From positions 86,790 through 150,789 of the forward strand of contig NZ_BOMY01000018.1 in NCBI RefSeq assembly GCF_016862435.1: a DNA stretch of 64,000 nt, given 5' to 3'. This stretch comes from Paractinoplanes tereljensis (GTDB taxonomy: Bacteria > Actinomycetota > Actinomycetes > Mycobacteriales > Micromonosporaceae). This document shows positions 11,079 through 19,812 of this stretch, one piece after another. Below the pieces are notes generated by a model. The model saw nothing but the letters and a program-made list of their open reading frames with translations, was not told the origin of the DNA and searched no databases. The position numbers were made by a program, and so were the translations under genes. The first letter of the stretch is position 1, and each line of letters opens with the position of its first letter.

Positions 11079-11770
11079 TGGTAGACCCTCCGCTGGTCAG
11101 GAGGCGGAATTTCGGCACCCTTGTACTCGACCGGCACGCCGCCGAGCGGGTAGTCCTTGAGCTGCGGGTGGCCTTCCCAGTCATCCGGCATGAGGACCCG
11201 GGTGAGGTTGGGGTGACCCACGAAGATCATGCCGAACATGTCGTACGCCTCCCGCTCCTGCCAGTCGGCAGTCGGGTAGACGTGGGTCACGGTCGGCACG
11301 TTGCCGCCGAGCGGCACGGCCACCTCGAGCCGGACCTTGCGGCGGTACGTCATCGAGGTCAGCTGGTAGACCACGTGCAGGCGGCGGGCGTCGGTGTTCA
11401 GATAGTCCACGCCGGAGACCGAGGAGCACAGCTCGAAGCGCAGCCCCTCGTCGTCCCGCATGATCTGGGCGACCTCGGCGATCTTCTCCGGCACGATGTG
11501 CAGGGTCAGCTCGTCCCGGTCGACGACGACCTTCTCCAGCGCGTCGGCGAAGCCGGGGTAGGCATCCTCCAGCGCGTCGGTGATCTCGTCGAAGTACGAG
11601 CCGTACGGCTTGGGGGTGCCGACCACCTCGGGATGCGGGCGGACCAGGCCGCCGAAACCGGAGACGTCGCCGGTGCCCTCGATGCCGAACATGCCCTTCT
11701 GCGGGCTGGACGGCGTCTGAGCGGGAGCGCCGAGGTTGGCACCAACAGGCTCAACAGATTCGAGGCTCAC
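11075..11770 (-). CDS. nuoC: NADH-quinone oxidoreductase subunit C
   Basis: The 30-kDa peripheral subunit (231 aa). The C-terminal signature [16 protein letters not shown] followed by [18 protein letters not shown] is unmistakable. The start is GTG at 11770 ([13 protein letters not shown]...), overlapping the nuoB stop by 4 bp. About 65 N-terminal residues before the conserved core are low-complexity and variable. Not fused to nuoD, unlike in E. coli. Confidence 0.95.
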   Translation of the reverse strand: MSLESVEPVGANLGAPAQTPSSPQKGMFGIEGTGDVSGFGGLVRPHPEVVGTPKPYGSYFDEITDALEDAYPGFADALEKVVVDRDELTLHIVPEKIAEVAQIMRDDEGLRFELCSSVSGVDYLNTDARRLHVVYQLTSMTYRRKVRLEVAVPLGGNVPTVTHVYPTADWQEREAYDMFGMIFVGHPNLTRVLMPDDWEGHPQLKDYPLGGVPVEYKGAEIPPPDQRRVYQ

Positions 11771-12438
11771 TTGCCACCTTCCCGCAGGTGCGGCGCCAGC
11801 TTCATCCAGTTCTCGATGCGCAGCTGCTCCTCGCGGCCTTCCTTGACCGCCTGCGTCCACTCGGCCCGCCGGACCTTGTCGACCCGGTAGGAGGAGGGCA
11901 TCGCGCCGGGCGCGACGATCGGCATCTTGCCGGCCGCCTTGCGCGCCTCGAGCATCTTGCGGCCGTTCGGGCCGAGCGGCGCGGCCATGACCTTCTCGCG
12001 CATCTTGAGGATGGCGTCGATCAGCATCTCGGGCCGCGGCGGGCAGCCGGGCAGGTAGACGTCGACCGGCACGATGTGGTCCACACCCTGCACGATCGCG
12101 TAGTTGTTGAACATCCCGCCGGACGATGCGCAAACGCCCATCGAAATCACCGAGCGGGGTTCGGGCATCTGGTCGTAGATCTGCCGAACGACCGGGGCCA
12201 TCTTCTGGCTCACCCGGCCCGCGACGATCATCAGGTCGGCCTGGCGGGGCGAGGCCCGGAAGACCTCCATGCCCCAGCGGCCGAGGTCGTAGTGCGGGCC
12301 GCCGGAGGCCATCATCTCGATGGCACAACAGGCGAGGCCGAAGGTCGCACCCCAGAACGACGACTTACGAGCCCAGTTGGACAGCAGTTCGACGGACGAC
12401 AGCAGGATGCCTGCGGGCAGCTTCTCTTCGATTCCCAT
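11767..12438 (-). CDS. nuoB: NADH-quinone oxidoreductase subunit B (cluster N2)
   Basis: Carries the terminal [4Fe-4S] cluster N2 that reduces menaquinone (223 aa). The adjacent cysteine pair in [14 protein letters not shown] (about residues 35-48) and the further ligands in GVCASSGG and LPGCPPRPE are present. The C-terminal part is extended by about 40 charged residues. The ATG at 12438 lies 6 bp after the nuoA stop. Confidence 0.97.
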   Translation of the reverse strand: MGIEEKLPAGILLSSVELLSNWARKSSFWGATFGLACCAIEMMASGGPHYDLGRWGMEVFRASPRQADLMIVAGRVSQKMAPVVRQIYDQMPEPRSVISMGVCASSGGMFNNYAIVQGVDHIVPVDVYLPGCPPRPEMLIDAILKMREKVMAAPLGPNGRKMLEARKAAGKMPIVAPGAMPSSYRVDKVRRAEWTQAVKEGREEQLRIENWMKLAPHLREGGK

Positions 12439-12444
12439 GTCAGA

Positions 12445-12810
12445 TCAGTCCCAGTTGAGTCCGCCGCGTCGCCACACGTACGTGTAGGCGATGAAGACGG
12501 TGACGATGAACAGGACCATTTCCACGAAGCCGAACACGCCCAGTGACCCGAAGGACACGGCCCACGGGTAGAGGAAGATGGTCTCGATGTCGAAGATGAT
12601 GAAGAGCATCGCGGTCAGGTAGAACCTCACCGGGAACCGGCCGCCGCCGATCGGCTGCGGCGCGGGCTCGATGCCGCACTCGTACGCGTCGAGCTTCGCG
12701 CGGTTGTAGCGCTTCGGGCCGACGATCGGCGCGATGCCCACCGAGAACAGCGCGAAGAGCGCGCCCAGGATCATCAGCCCCAGGATCGGGACGTATGGGT
12801 TGAGAGTCAT
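12445..12810 (-). CDS. nuoA: NADH-quinone oxidoreductase subunit A (first gene of the nuo operon)
   Basis: Three-helix membrane subunit A (121 aa). The conserved loop and helix YECGIEPAPQPIGGGRFPVR and FYLTAMLFIIFDIE are visible. Two ATGs are adjacent at 12813 and 12810; the second is preferred because the GGAG site lies 5 bases before it and only 2 before the first. It begins the operon: the upstream gene ends 77 bp away and the gap is AT-richer than its surroundings. Confidence 0.95.
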   Translation of the reverse strand: MTLNPYVPILGLMILGALFALFSVGIAPIVGPKRYNRAKLDAYECGIEPAPQPIGGGRFPVRFYLTAMLFIIFDIETIFLYPWAVSFGSLGVFGFVEMVLFIVTVFIAYTYVWRRGGLNWD

Positions 12811-12889
12811 CATCTCTCCAACTCGACTGTTAGCCGCTTCACACTATTAATCCGATTCGGCATTGCGTCGACCGGGGGTCCCTCTGTAG
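12811..12889 (-). promoter_or_regulatory. nuo operon leader and likely promoter region
   Basis: The 79-bp gap between the flavoprotein gene and nuoA is the only AT-rich stretch in the area. On the minus strand it contains CGGATTAATAGTGTG, which could supply a -10 element (TAATAG), and the GGAG ribosome site. The -35 is not clear. No riboswitch-like structure was recognised. Read-through from the upstream gene is also possible. Confidence 0.35.
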
Positions 12890-14200
12890 TCATACGGCCG
12901 GCGCCACCTTCGTCAGGCCATTGATGATCCGGTCCATGGCGTCGCCGCCACGGGGATCGGTCAGGTTGGCCAGCAGCTTCAGCACGAACCGCATCAGCGT
13001 GGGGTGCGGCATGCCGTGTTTGGTGGCCAGACGCATGATCTGCGGGTTTCCGATCAACTTCACGAATACCCCACCGAGGCGGTAATAGCCGCCGAACCGC
13101 AGGCTCAACTCGGTCGGGTAGGCCCGGAGAGCGCGTTCACGGTCGGCGCCGGCGGGCCGGGCGAGCGCCTGCACGGCGACCTCCGCGGCCAGTTCGCCAG
13201 ACTCCATGGCGTACGCGATGCCCTCGCCGTTCATCGGGTTGACCATGCCGCCCGAGTCGCCGACCAGCATCATGCCGCGGGTGTAGTGCGGTACCCGGTT
13301 GAAGCCCATCGGCAGCGCGGCACCGAGGATCGGACCATCGGCGTTCTCCTCGCCGCGCATGCCCCACTCCTCGGGGGTGCCGGCCAGCCAGTCGGTCAGC
13401 AGCGAACGGTAATTGGTCTTACCGAAGGCGTCCGACGAGTTCAGAATGCCCAGGCCGACGTTGACCCGGCCGTCACCGAGCCCGAAGATCCAGCCGTAGC
13501 CGGGGAGCAGGTCGCCGCTGACCGCGCTGCGCAGCTCCAGCCAGGACTCGAGGTAGTCGTCGTCGGCGCGCACCGGGGAGTTGTAGTACCGCCGGACCGC
13601 TACGCCGATGGGGCGGTCGTCGCGCTTGGCCAGGCCCATGGCCAGCGGAATCTTGCCGGAGACGCCGTCGGCCGCGACCACCAGCGGAGCGCGGTACTCG
13701 ACCGGTTCCTTGCCCGGGCCGACCTTGGCCGAGACACCGATAGCCCGGCCCTCGTCGTCGAGGACCGGGCCGGTGACGTTCACGCCGGTGCGCAACAGGG
13801 CGCCGGCCTCGACCGCTCGCCTGGCGAGCATGTCGTCGAAGTCGAGCCGGGTGCGTACCAGGCCGTAGTTCGGGAAACTGGCCAGGTCGGGCCAGTCGAG
13901 CTCGAGCCGGACCCCGCCGCCGATCACGCGCAGGCCCTTGTTGTGCAGCCAGCCGGCCTTCTCCGAGGTGTCGACACCCATCCGGACAAGCTGACGCACG
14001 GCCCGCGGGGTCAGTCCGTCGCCACAGACCTTCTCGCGGGGAAACTCGGTTTTCTCCAGCAGCAGCACGCGAAGTCCGTGCCGCGCCATGTGGTAAGCCG
14101 CCGCGGAGCCTCCGGGCCCCGCACCAACGACGATGACGTCTGCCTCGTCGCCAATTGGTGCTGACGGTTCAGCGGGCCCCGTTGTTTCGTGGCTCTGCAC
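12890..14200 (-). CDS. Geranylgeranyl reductase family FAD-dependent oxidoreductase
   Basis: Flavoprotein of 436 aa in the GGR/GR2 family, which in actinobacteria and archaea saturates double bonds of isoprenoid chains. The N-terminal FAD motif VVGAGPGGSAAAYHMA (about residues 25-40), the E-K/CGDG segment (FPREKVCGDGLTPRAV) and the second FAD motif VGDSGGMVNPMNGEGI (about 316-331) are visible. The GTG start at 14200 has GGAGG 6 bases upstream. It sits between menG and nuoA, so a role in partial saturation of the menaquinone side chain (MenJ-like) is reasonable. That role is inferred from location and family only. Confidence 0.85.
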   Translation of the reverse strand: MQSHETTGPAEPSAPIGDEADVIVVGAGPGGSAAAYHMARHGLRVLLLEKTEFPREKVCGDGLTPRAVRQLVRMGVDTSEKAGWLHNKGLRVIGGGVRLELDWPDLASFPNYGLVRTRLDFDDMLARRAVEAGALLRTGVNVTGPVLDDEGRAIGVSAKVGPGKEPVEYRAPLVVAADGVSGKIPLAMGLAKRDDRPIGVAVRRYYNSPVRADDDYLESWLELRSAVSGDLLPGYGWIFGLGDGRVNVGLGILNSSDAFGKTNYRSLLTDWLAGTPEEWGMRGEENADGPILGAALPMGFNRVPHYTRGMMLVGDSGGMVNPMNGEGIAYAMESGELAAEVAVQALARPAGADRERALRAYPTELSLRFGGYYRLGGVFVKLIGNPQIMRLATKHGMPHPTLMRFVLKLLANLTDPRGGDAMDRIINGLTKVAPAV

Positions 14201-14273
14201 GGCACACCTCCGTCTCGTGCGGGCTCGTGAAACAGTTCACAAGCACGCCCAGATCGGAGTCTAGGACGGCCAT

Positions 14274-14310
14274 CGAAACACGTTCGGGTTAGGGAACCCT
14301 AACTGTTTCG
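14274..14310. promoter_or_regulatory. Nested inverted repeat over the 3' end of the 92-aa gene
   Basis: Inner arms GTTAGGG/CCCTAAC (14288-14294 and 14297-14303, 2-nt loop) and outer arms CGAAACA/TGTTTCG (14274-14280 and 14304-14310). The inner hairpin covers the stop codon of the 92-aa gene. It could be a terminator for that gene, though no T-tract follows, or an operator for the flavoprotein gene whose start is 74 bp away. Confidence 0.4.
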
Positions 14311-14577
14311 CACCGGTGAAATGCCCGATCCGCCTTCGGTCAAGAGCCGGTCAGCTTCGTCTTGTGGCTCTTGATCCAGGTATTCCCGAAACGTACCGTT
14401 CATTGCCCGGTCAAGAGCGACGATCAGCTCATCTACTAGGTCTTGAGCCAGTTCCGGATCCTGTGCGGCCACGGCCCGGATCCGGGCGGCAAGCTCCATG
14501 CCGCGACGCTCGCCCGCTTCGCTGTCGTCAATCGCGATGTCGATGTCGGTGTCCTCGAGATGTCCGAAGGTCGTCAT
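14299..14577 (-). CDS. Small acidic protein of unknown function (92 aa)
   Basis: Not recognised. The 92-residue product is strongly acidic (many Asp/Glu, e.g. HLEDTDIDIAIDDSEAGER) with a predicted helical middle (LAARIRAVAAQDPELAQDLV). No signal peptide or membrane segment. The frame fits the GC pattern of a real gene better than the opposite strand does. It lies between menG and the flavoprotein gene in the same orientation, with gaps of 49 bp upstream and 98 bp downstream. Could be a small regulatory or chaperone-like protein, but nothing in the sequence shows this. Confidence 0.6.
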   Translation of the reverse strand: MTTFGHLEDTDIDIAIDDSEAGERRGMELAARIRAVAAQDPELAQDLVDELIVALDRAMNGTFREYLDQEPQDEADRLLTEGGSGISPVRNS

Positions 14578-14626
14578 AGCCGCAGCAAAACAGCTTTTAC
14601 CGACCCTTAACGGTCAAATGACCGTT

Positions 14627-15322
14627 TTATACCCGAGTAGCACGATGGAGCACGACAATACCCCCCGTGAGGTTGCGCCAGCCGACCCGGCCCCACGGGC
14701 CGGAAGCGCCGATCTTGGCGGCCAGGGCGGCCTGGTCCGGCCAGGCACGGATCGATTCGGCGAGATAGACGTACGCCTCCGGGTTGCTGGAGACGCCGCG
14801 GGCCACCGTCGGCAGCGACCGCATCAGGTACTGCAGGTAGACGGTACGGAACGCGGGGTTCAGCGGGTGGCTGAACTCGCAGACCACCAGTCGCCCGCCC
14901 GGCCGGGTGACCCGGCCGAGCTCGCGCAACGCCCCCTCGGTGTCAACCACGTTGCGCAGCGCGAAGGAGATCGTCACCGCGTCGAAGGTGGCGTCCGCGA
15001 ACGGCAGTCGCAGCGCGTCCCCGGCCAGCAGCGGAATCTCGCGACCCGCGTGCCGCCCGGCCCGCAGCATGCCGATCGAGATGTCGGCACCGACCGCGAA
15101 CGCCCCCGAGCGGGACAGTTCCTCGGTCGAGATGCCGGTGCCGGCGCCCACGTCCAGCACCCGCTCGCCGGGGCGCAGCCCGAGCGCGGCCCGGGTCGCC
15201 CGCCGCCAGCCCCGGTCCTGACCGAAGGAGAGCACGGTGTTGGTGAGGTCGTACCGCTGGGCCACGCCGTCGAACATCTCGGCGACCTCGTGCGGCTGCT
15301 TGTCCAGATCTGCGCGCGTCAC
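14627..15322 (-). CDS. menG: Demethylmenaquinone methyltransferase
   Basis: SAM-dependent methyltransferase (231 aa) for the last step of menaquinone synthesis. The SAM motif [15 protein letters not shown] (about residues 55-69), the UbiE/MenG signature [23 protein letters not shown] segment, and the preceding helix [13 protein letters not shown] are clear. The start is taken as GTG at 15322 ([16 protein letters not shown]); an upstream in-frame ATG would add a non-conserved 30 residues that run through a perfect hairpin, so it is unlikely. It is about 285 bp downstream of mqnC in the same orientation, separated by terminator-like structures. Confidence 0.93.
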   Translation of the reverse strand: MTRADLDKQPHEVAEMFDGVAQRYDLTNTVLSFGQDRGWRRATRAALGLRPGERVLDVGAGTGISTEELSRSGAFAVGADISIGMLRAGRHAGREIPLLAGDALRLPFADATFDAVTISFALRNVVDTEGALRELGRVTRPGGRLVVCEFSHPLNPAFRTVYLQYLMRSLPTVARGVSSNPEAYVYLAESIRAWPDQAALAAKIGASGPWGRVGWRNLTGGIVVLHRATRV

Positions 15323-15353
15323 GGACGTAACTCTGCCACCCGGGGAAAACAGA

Positions 15354-15383
15354 ACGGGCGAGATGGTCACCCATCTCGCCCGT
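15354..15383 (-). terminator. Perfect 13-bp hairpin with U-rich tail in the menG leader
   Basis: Arms at 15354-15366 and 15371-15383 are exact complements around a 4-nt loop (ACGGGCGAGATGG on the plus strand). Read on the minus strand the hairpin is followed at once by TTCTGTTTTC, as in an intrinsic terminator. It lies 31 bp before the menG start and 225 bp after mqnC. It may insulate menG from mqnC read-through or act as an attenuator. A TTTATATAACG box just upstream on the minus strand (about 15392-15402) could be a -10 element, in which case the hairpin is transcribed in the menG leader. Confidence 0.65.
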
Positions 15384-15590
15384 GCCTTATGCGTTATATA
15401 AACGACCGCCATCGGTCGGGTCCGCGACCGTCAAGCTTGCGCCTGACGTTCCAAGGAAGTTCTCAGACTTACGCGAGGAACGTAACCAGCGAGAACTGCG
15501 CGGGGTAGGGGTTTACGGCCCTCGTTACGAAGCAGCAATGACCCCCACGCCACTTACCCGACCCCCACCTGACCGAACGGACCATATCGA

Positions 15591-15605
15591 CCCCCCGAAA
15601 GGGGG
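15591..15605 (-). terminator. Hairpin terminator after mqnC
   Basis: CCCCC-loop-GGGGG hairpin (15591/15592-15596 and 15601-15605, 4-nt loop) starting a few bases after the mqnC stop codon. The trailing sequence on the minus strand (TCGATATGG) is only weakly T-rich, so termination may be partial. Confidence 0.5.
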
Positions 15606-15608
15606 CGG

Positions 15609-16838
15609 TTACTTCGCGTCAACCAACGGAAGTTGCTTCTTGCCGGGCATCGCGATCGACGAGAAGTGACTCACGACACGATCATCGGTCGGGTCGTCGG
15701 CCTCGGTGCGGTGCACGGCAAGGTGGTTGTAGAGGGTGTCGCGCCACGCCGGGATGCGGTCGGCGGTGCGGATCATCCAGATCAGCTCGTGCAGGTTGGA
15801 CCGGTGCCGGGCGCCGGCCGAGGAGATCACGTTTTCTTCCAGCATGATCGAGCCCAGGTCGTCGACGCCCAGGTGCAGTGCCAACTGACCGACGTCCTTA
15901 CCGGTGGTCAGCCAGGACGCCTGCAGGTGCGCGATGTTGTCGAAGAACAGCCGGGAGACCGCGATGAACCGCAGGTATTCCATCGTGGTGGCCTGGGTGC
16001 GGCCCTTCAGGTGGTTGTTCTCCGGCTGGTAGGTCCACGGGATGAAGGCCCGGAAGCCACCGACCTCGAGCGCGGCCTCGACCGCCGTGTCCTGGTAACC
16101 GTTGGCCACCGCGAGGTCCTGGCAGTCGCGGATCATCCGGATGTGCTCGATGCGCTCGGCGTGCGTCTCGCCGGTTCCCATCATCATGGTCGCGGTCGAG
16201 GACAGGCCGTTGCGGTGCGCGATGGTCATGACCTCGATCCAGCGCTCGCCGCTCTCCTTGAGCGGGGCGATCGCCTTGCGCGGCCGCTGCGGCAGCATCT
16301 CGGCACCGGCCCCGGCGATCGAGTCGAGCCCGGCCGCCTTGATCCGCAGGATCGCTTCCTCGATCGAGACGCCGTCGACCTTGGCCATGTGCAGGATCTC
16401 GCTGGGCCCGATCGAGTGGATCTTGAGCTGCGGATACGCCTGCTTGACCCCGGAGAACAGCGACTCGTAATACTCCACCCCGTACTCGGGGTGGTGGCCG
16501 CCCTGCAGCATCACCTGGGTGGCACCGAGGTCGATCGCCTCGCCGCACCGGCGGAGGATCTCCTCCATCGGGTGCGACCAGCCGTCCTTGTGCTTGGGGG
16601 CCCGGAAGAAGGCGCAGAACTTGCAGGCCGTGACGCACACGTTCGTGTAGTTGATGTTGCGGTCGATCAGGTACGTGACGATGTTGTCCGGGTAGCGGCG
16701 CCGCCGGATCGTGTCGGCCGCCTCGCCAAGCGCGTGGAACGGCGCCTCGGTGTAGAGCAGCAGCGCTTCCTCGGGCGTGATCCGCCCGCCGTCGGCCGCG
16801 CGCTGCAGGATGTCGTCGATCTCCCGGTTCGCCGTCAC
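15609..16838 (-). CDS. mqnC: Cyclic dehypoxanthinyl futalosine synthase
   Basis: Radical SAM enzyme (409 aa) of the futalosine menaquinone route, which cyclises dehypoxanthine futalosine. The radical SAM cluster motif CVTACKFC (CxxxCxxC) lies at about residue 68, followed by QGGHHPEYGVEYYESLF and the family-typical AGAEMLPQRPRKAI. The start is GTG at 16838 (TANREIDDILQRAADG); in-frame sequence upstream lies in the divergent promoter region and is arginine-rich, so it is rejected. Divergent from the SNF2 gene, 67 bp apart. Confidence 0.95.
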   Translation of the reverse strand: MTANREIDDILQRAADGGRITPEEALLLYTEAPFHALGEAADTIRRRRYPDNIVTYLIDRNINYTNVCVTACKFCAFFRAPKHKDGWSHPMEEILRRCGEAIDLGATQVMLQGGHHPEYGVEYYESLFSGVKQAYPQLKIHSIGPSEILHMAKVDGVSIEEAILRIKAAGLDSIAGAGAEMLPQRPRKAIAPLKESGERWIEVMTIAHRNGLSSTATMMMGTGETHAERIEHIRMIRDCQDLAVANGYQDTAVEAALEVGGFRAFIPWTYQPENNHLKGRTQATTMEYLRFIAVSRLFFDNIAHLQASWLTTGKDVGQLALHLGVDDLGSIMLEENVISSAGARHRSNLHELIWMIRTADRIPAWRDTLYNHLAVHRTEADDPTDDRVVSHFSSIAMPGKKQLPLVDAK

Positions 16839-16905
16839 GTCACGAAGACTACGTCCCCGATCAGGTGCACGGCAGCGGCGAGGGTCACTGACGTCGTTAC
16901 TCTCT

Positions 16906-19812
16906 ATGGCGGTCGTCAGGGGGTGGGTCTTGCTCGTAGTACAAGCCGGGTGGGTGCCCGGCACGGGGCTCGCGCTCTGGGCCGAGGACTTCTCACCTCT
17001 CGATCAGGTGTTGCCGGGCGAGCCCGCGACGATCGCCCTGAAGCTGCCGGGCACGACCCGCGGTCCGGTGCCGTCGGCCGAGCTGGCGACGGCCACCAGG
17101 ATCAAACTCCGGTCGTACGACGTACCGGTTCTGCTGGTCAAGGACGGGGACGCGCTGGCCACGCTCGCCGGGGCGGACGACGCCGGCGACGAGTGGCTGG
17201 CCGGCCCCTCACTGCGCTACCTGGGCGTACTCGCCGGATTTGCCGTTGATCTGGCCCGGCGCGGCCGGATGTTGCCGCAGCTGGTCGCCGAGGGCGGGAT
17301 GCCGGTCGCCCGGTGGCGGCCGGTGATCACCGGCGGCGACGCCGCCGCCTACCGCGACTTCGCGGCCGGCATGCCACCGGCGGTCCGGGCCAGCGGCGCG
17401 GGCCTGGCCCGCACCCTGCGCGACGCGCTGAACGTCCTGGTCGACGCGGCCGCCCGCCTCCTGATGCCGGAGCGGCTGCTGAAAGGTGCCCGGCCCGGGC
17501 CGAAGGCCGAGCTCTCCGACCGGTGGCTCTCCGCGCTCACCGCCGACGACCCGGCCCTGCCGGGCGCGAAGCCCGCCGAGGTGCGCGAGCTGGGCGCTGC
17601 CCTCGGCGACTGGATGCGCGCCGCCAACGACGCGAACGGGCCGGTCAAGGTCAGTTTCCGGCTGAGCGAGCCGCTGCCCGGCGAGGACGAGTGGGGTCTC
17701 GAGTTCGCCCTGCAGTCGGCCGAGGATTCGGCCCTCTATCTGCCGGCCACCGAGGTCTGGGAGGGCGCCCGCTTCCCGGGCATGCCGGCCCGTCCGGACG
17801 AGACGCTGCTGGCCGGGCTGGGCCGGGCGGTGCGGCTGTTCCCACTGCTGCACGTGGCGCTGGGCGAGCAGCAACCGGACGCGATGACGCTGAGCACCGG
17901 CGAGGCGCACGACTTCCTCCGGCAGGCGGCGCCGCTGCTGCAGGCGGCCGGCTTCGGGGTGATGCTGCCGAAGTGGGCCGGCCGCAAGGGCGTCGGCCTG
18001 AAGCTGACCACGCGCTCCAAGACGACCTCGGCCAAGGCGCTGGCGGCTTCCGGGTTCGGGCTGGAGCAGCTCGTCGAGTTCCAGATCGAACTGGTCATCG
18101 GGGACACCACGGTCACCGCCGAGGAGCTGGCCGAGCTGTCCCGGCTCAAGGTGCCGCTGGTCCGGGTGCGCGGCCAGTGGGTCGAGCTGGACGACCGGCA
18201 GCTCAAGGCCGCGCTCAAGGCGGTCGGCCGGCGCCGGGACGGCGAGATGACCGCCGGCCAGGTGCTGCAGCAGGTGATCGACGGCGGCGAGGAGGACCTG
18301 CCGCTGGTCGAGGTGGACGCGGACGGGATGCTCGGCGACCTGATCTCCGGGCAGGCGGCCGACCGGCTCACCCCGATCGGCACGCCGGTCGGCTTCCAGG
18401 GGACGCTGCGGCCGTACCAGGAGCGCGGCCTGTCCTGGCTGCACTTCCTGGGCCGGCTCGGGCTGGGCGGCATCCTGGCCGACGACATGGGCCTGGGCAA
18501 GACCGCGCAGACGCTGTCGCTGCTGGTGCAGGAGCGGATCGAGCACACCCCGAAACCCACGCTGCTCATCTGCCCGATGTCGCTGGTCAGCAACTGGGAA
18601 AAGGAAGCCGCCCGATTCGCTCCGCAAATCCGGACTTATATCCATCATGGAGCTTTGCGGAAGAAAGACGGCATGGCGGACGCCGATCTGGTGATCACCA
18701 CATACGGGACGGCGGTCCGCGATCTGGCCACGCTTAAAGACCAGGAATGGGAACGCGTCGTCTGTGACGAGGCGCAAGCCATCAAAAACAGCGGAACCCG
18801 TCAGGCCCAAGCCGTACGCGCCATTCCCGCCCGTACCCGTATTGCTCTGACCGGCACGCCGGTGGAAAACCACCTGGCCGAGCTTTGGTCCATCATGGAT
18901 TTCTGCAATCCGGGTTTTCTCGGTCCGGCCAAGCATTTCCGCCGCCGCTTCCAGGAGCCGATCGAGGTACGCCAGGACGAGCTGGCCGCCGAGGCGCTCA
19001 AGCGGGCCACCGGACCGTTCGTGCTGCGCCGCCTCAAAACCGACAAGTCGATCATCTCGGACCTGCCGGAGAAGAACGAGATGAAGGTCTGGTGCACGCT
19101 CACCGCCGAGCAGGCCACCCTCTACCAGGCGGTGGTCGAGGACATGATGGCCACCATCGAGAGCACCGAGGGCATCGAGCGCCGCGGCAACGTGCTGGCC
19201 GCGATGACCAAGCTCAAGCAGGTCTGCAACCACCCGGTGCACCTGCTCAAGGACGGTTCCCGGCTGCCGTCGCGGTCGGGCAAGCTGGCCCGGCTCGAGG
19301 AGCTGGCCGCCGAGATCGTCGAGGACGGCGACAAGGCGCTGGTCTTCACGCAGTACGCCGAGTGGGGCACGATCCTGCAGCCCTACCTGGCCGCCCACCT
19401 GGACCGCCCGGTGCTCTGGCTGCACGGCGGGCTCTCCAAGGTGAAGCGGGACGCCCTGGTCGAGGAGTTCCAGACCTCGGACGAGCCGATGCTCTTCCTG
19501 CTCTCGCTCAAGGCGGCCGGCACCGGCCTCAACCTGACCGCGGCCAACCACGTCATCCACTTCGATCGATGGTGGAACCCGGCGGTCGAGGATCAGGCCA
19601 CCGACCGGGCATTCCGGATCGGACAGTCGCGCGACGTGCAGGTCCGCAAGTTCATCTGCACCGGCACGCTGGAGGAGAAGATCGACGCGATGATCGAGCG
19701 GAAGAAGGCGCTCGCCTCCTCGGTGGTCGGCACCGGCGAGGGCTGGATCACCGATCTCGGCACCGACCAGCTGCGCGAACTCTTCGAACTCGATCTGGCG
19801 GGGGTGCGCTGA
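16906..19812 (+). CDS. SNF2/Rad54-family DNA translocase (DEAD-like helicase)
   Basis: Swi2/Snf2 ATPase of 968 aa, likely moving on double-stranded DNA. The N-terminal half (about 1-480) is the bacterial SNF2-associated region. Walker A ADDMGLGKTAQT is near residue 527, motif II DEAQ (CDEAQAIKNS) near 620, and motifs V/VI (LNLTAANHVIHFDRWWNPA, DRAFRIGQ) near 875-910. The start is ATG at 16906 (MAVVRGWVLLVVQAGW); frame is open upstream into the mqnC promoter. The downstream SWIM-domain gene overlaps by one base (TGATG), so the two are translationally coupled. The stretch 18601-18960 has about 60% GC against roughly 75% in the flanks. Function of such pairs is not established; DNA repair is the usual guess. 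Confidence 0.93.
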   Translation: MAVVRGWVLLVVQAGWVPGTGLALWAEDFSPLDQVLPGEPATIALKLPGTTRGPVPSAELATATRIKLRSYDVPVLLVKDGDALATLAGADDAGDEWLAGPSLRYLGVLAGFAVDLARRGRMLPQLVAEGGMPVARWRPVITGGDAAAYRDFAAGMPPAVRASGAGLARTLRDALNVLVDAAARLLMPERLLKGARPGPKAELSDRWLSALTADDPALPGAKPAEVRELGAALGDWMRAANDANGPVKVSFRLSEPLPGEDEWGLEFALQSAEDSALYLPATEVWEGARFPGMPARPDETLLAGLGRAVRLFPLLHVALGEQQPDAMTLSTGEAHDFLRQAAPLLQAAGFGVMLPKWAGRKGVGLKLTTRSKTTSAKALAASGFGLEQLVEFQIELVIGDTTVTAEELAELSRLKVPLVRVRGQWVELDDRQLKAALKAVGRRRDGEMTAGQVLQQVIDGGEEDLPLVEVDADGMLGDLISGQAADRLTPIGTPVGFQGTLRPYQERGLSWLHFLGRLGLGGILADDMGLGKTAQTLSLLVQERIEHTPKPTLLICPMSLVSNWEKEAARFAPQIRTYIHHGALRKKDGMADADLVITTYGTAVRDLATLKDQEWERVVCDEAQAIKNSGTRQAQAVRAIPARTRIALTGTPVENHLAELWSIMDFCNPGFLGPAKHFRRRFQEPIEVRQDELAAEALKRATGPFVLRRLKTDKSIISDLPEKNEMKVWCTLTAEQATLYQAVVEDMMATIESTEGIERRGNVLAAMTKLKQVCNHPVHLLKDGSRLPSRSGKLARLEELAAEIVEDGDKALVFTQYAEWGTILQPYLAAHLDRPVLWLHGGLSKVKRDALVEEFQTSDEPMLFLLSLKAAGTGLNLTAANHVIHFDRWWNPAVEDQATDRAFRIGQSRDVQVRKFICTGTLEEKIDAMIERKKALASSVVGTGEGWITDLGTDQLRELFELDLAGVR

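Noticed and set aside
15382..15669. 95-codon plus-strand frame between menG and mqnC
   Set aside because: Overlaps the mqnC 3' end and two hairpins, has a poor start region and no recognisable product.
17209..19560. 783-codon open frame on the minus strand opposite the SNF2 gene
   Set aside because: Shadow frame; the plus strand has intact helicase motifs.
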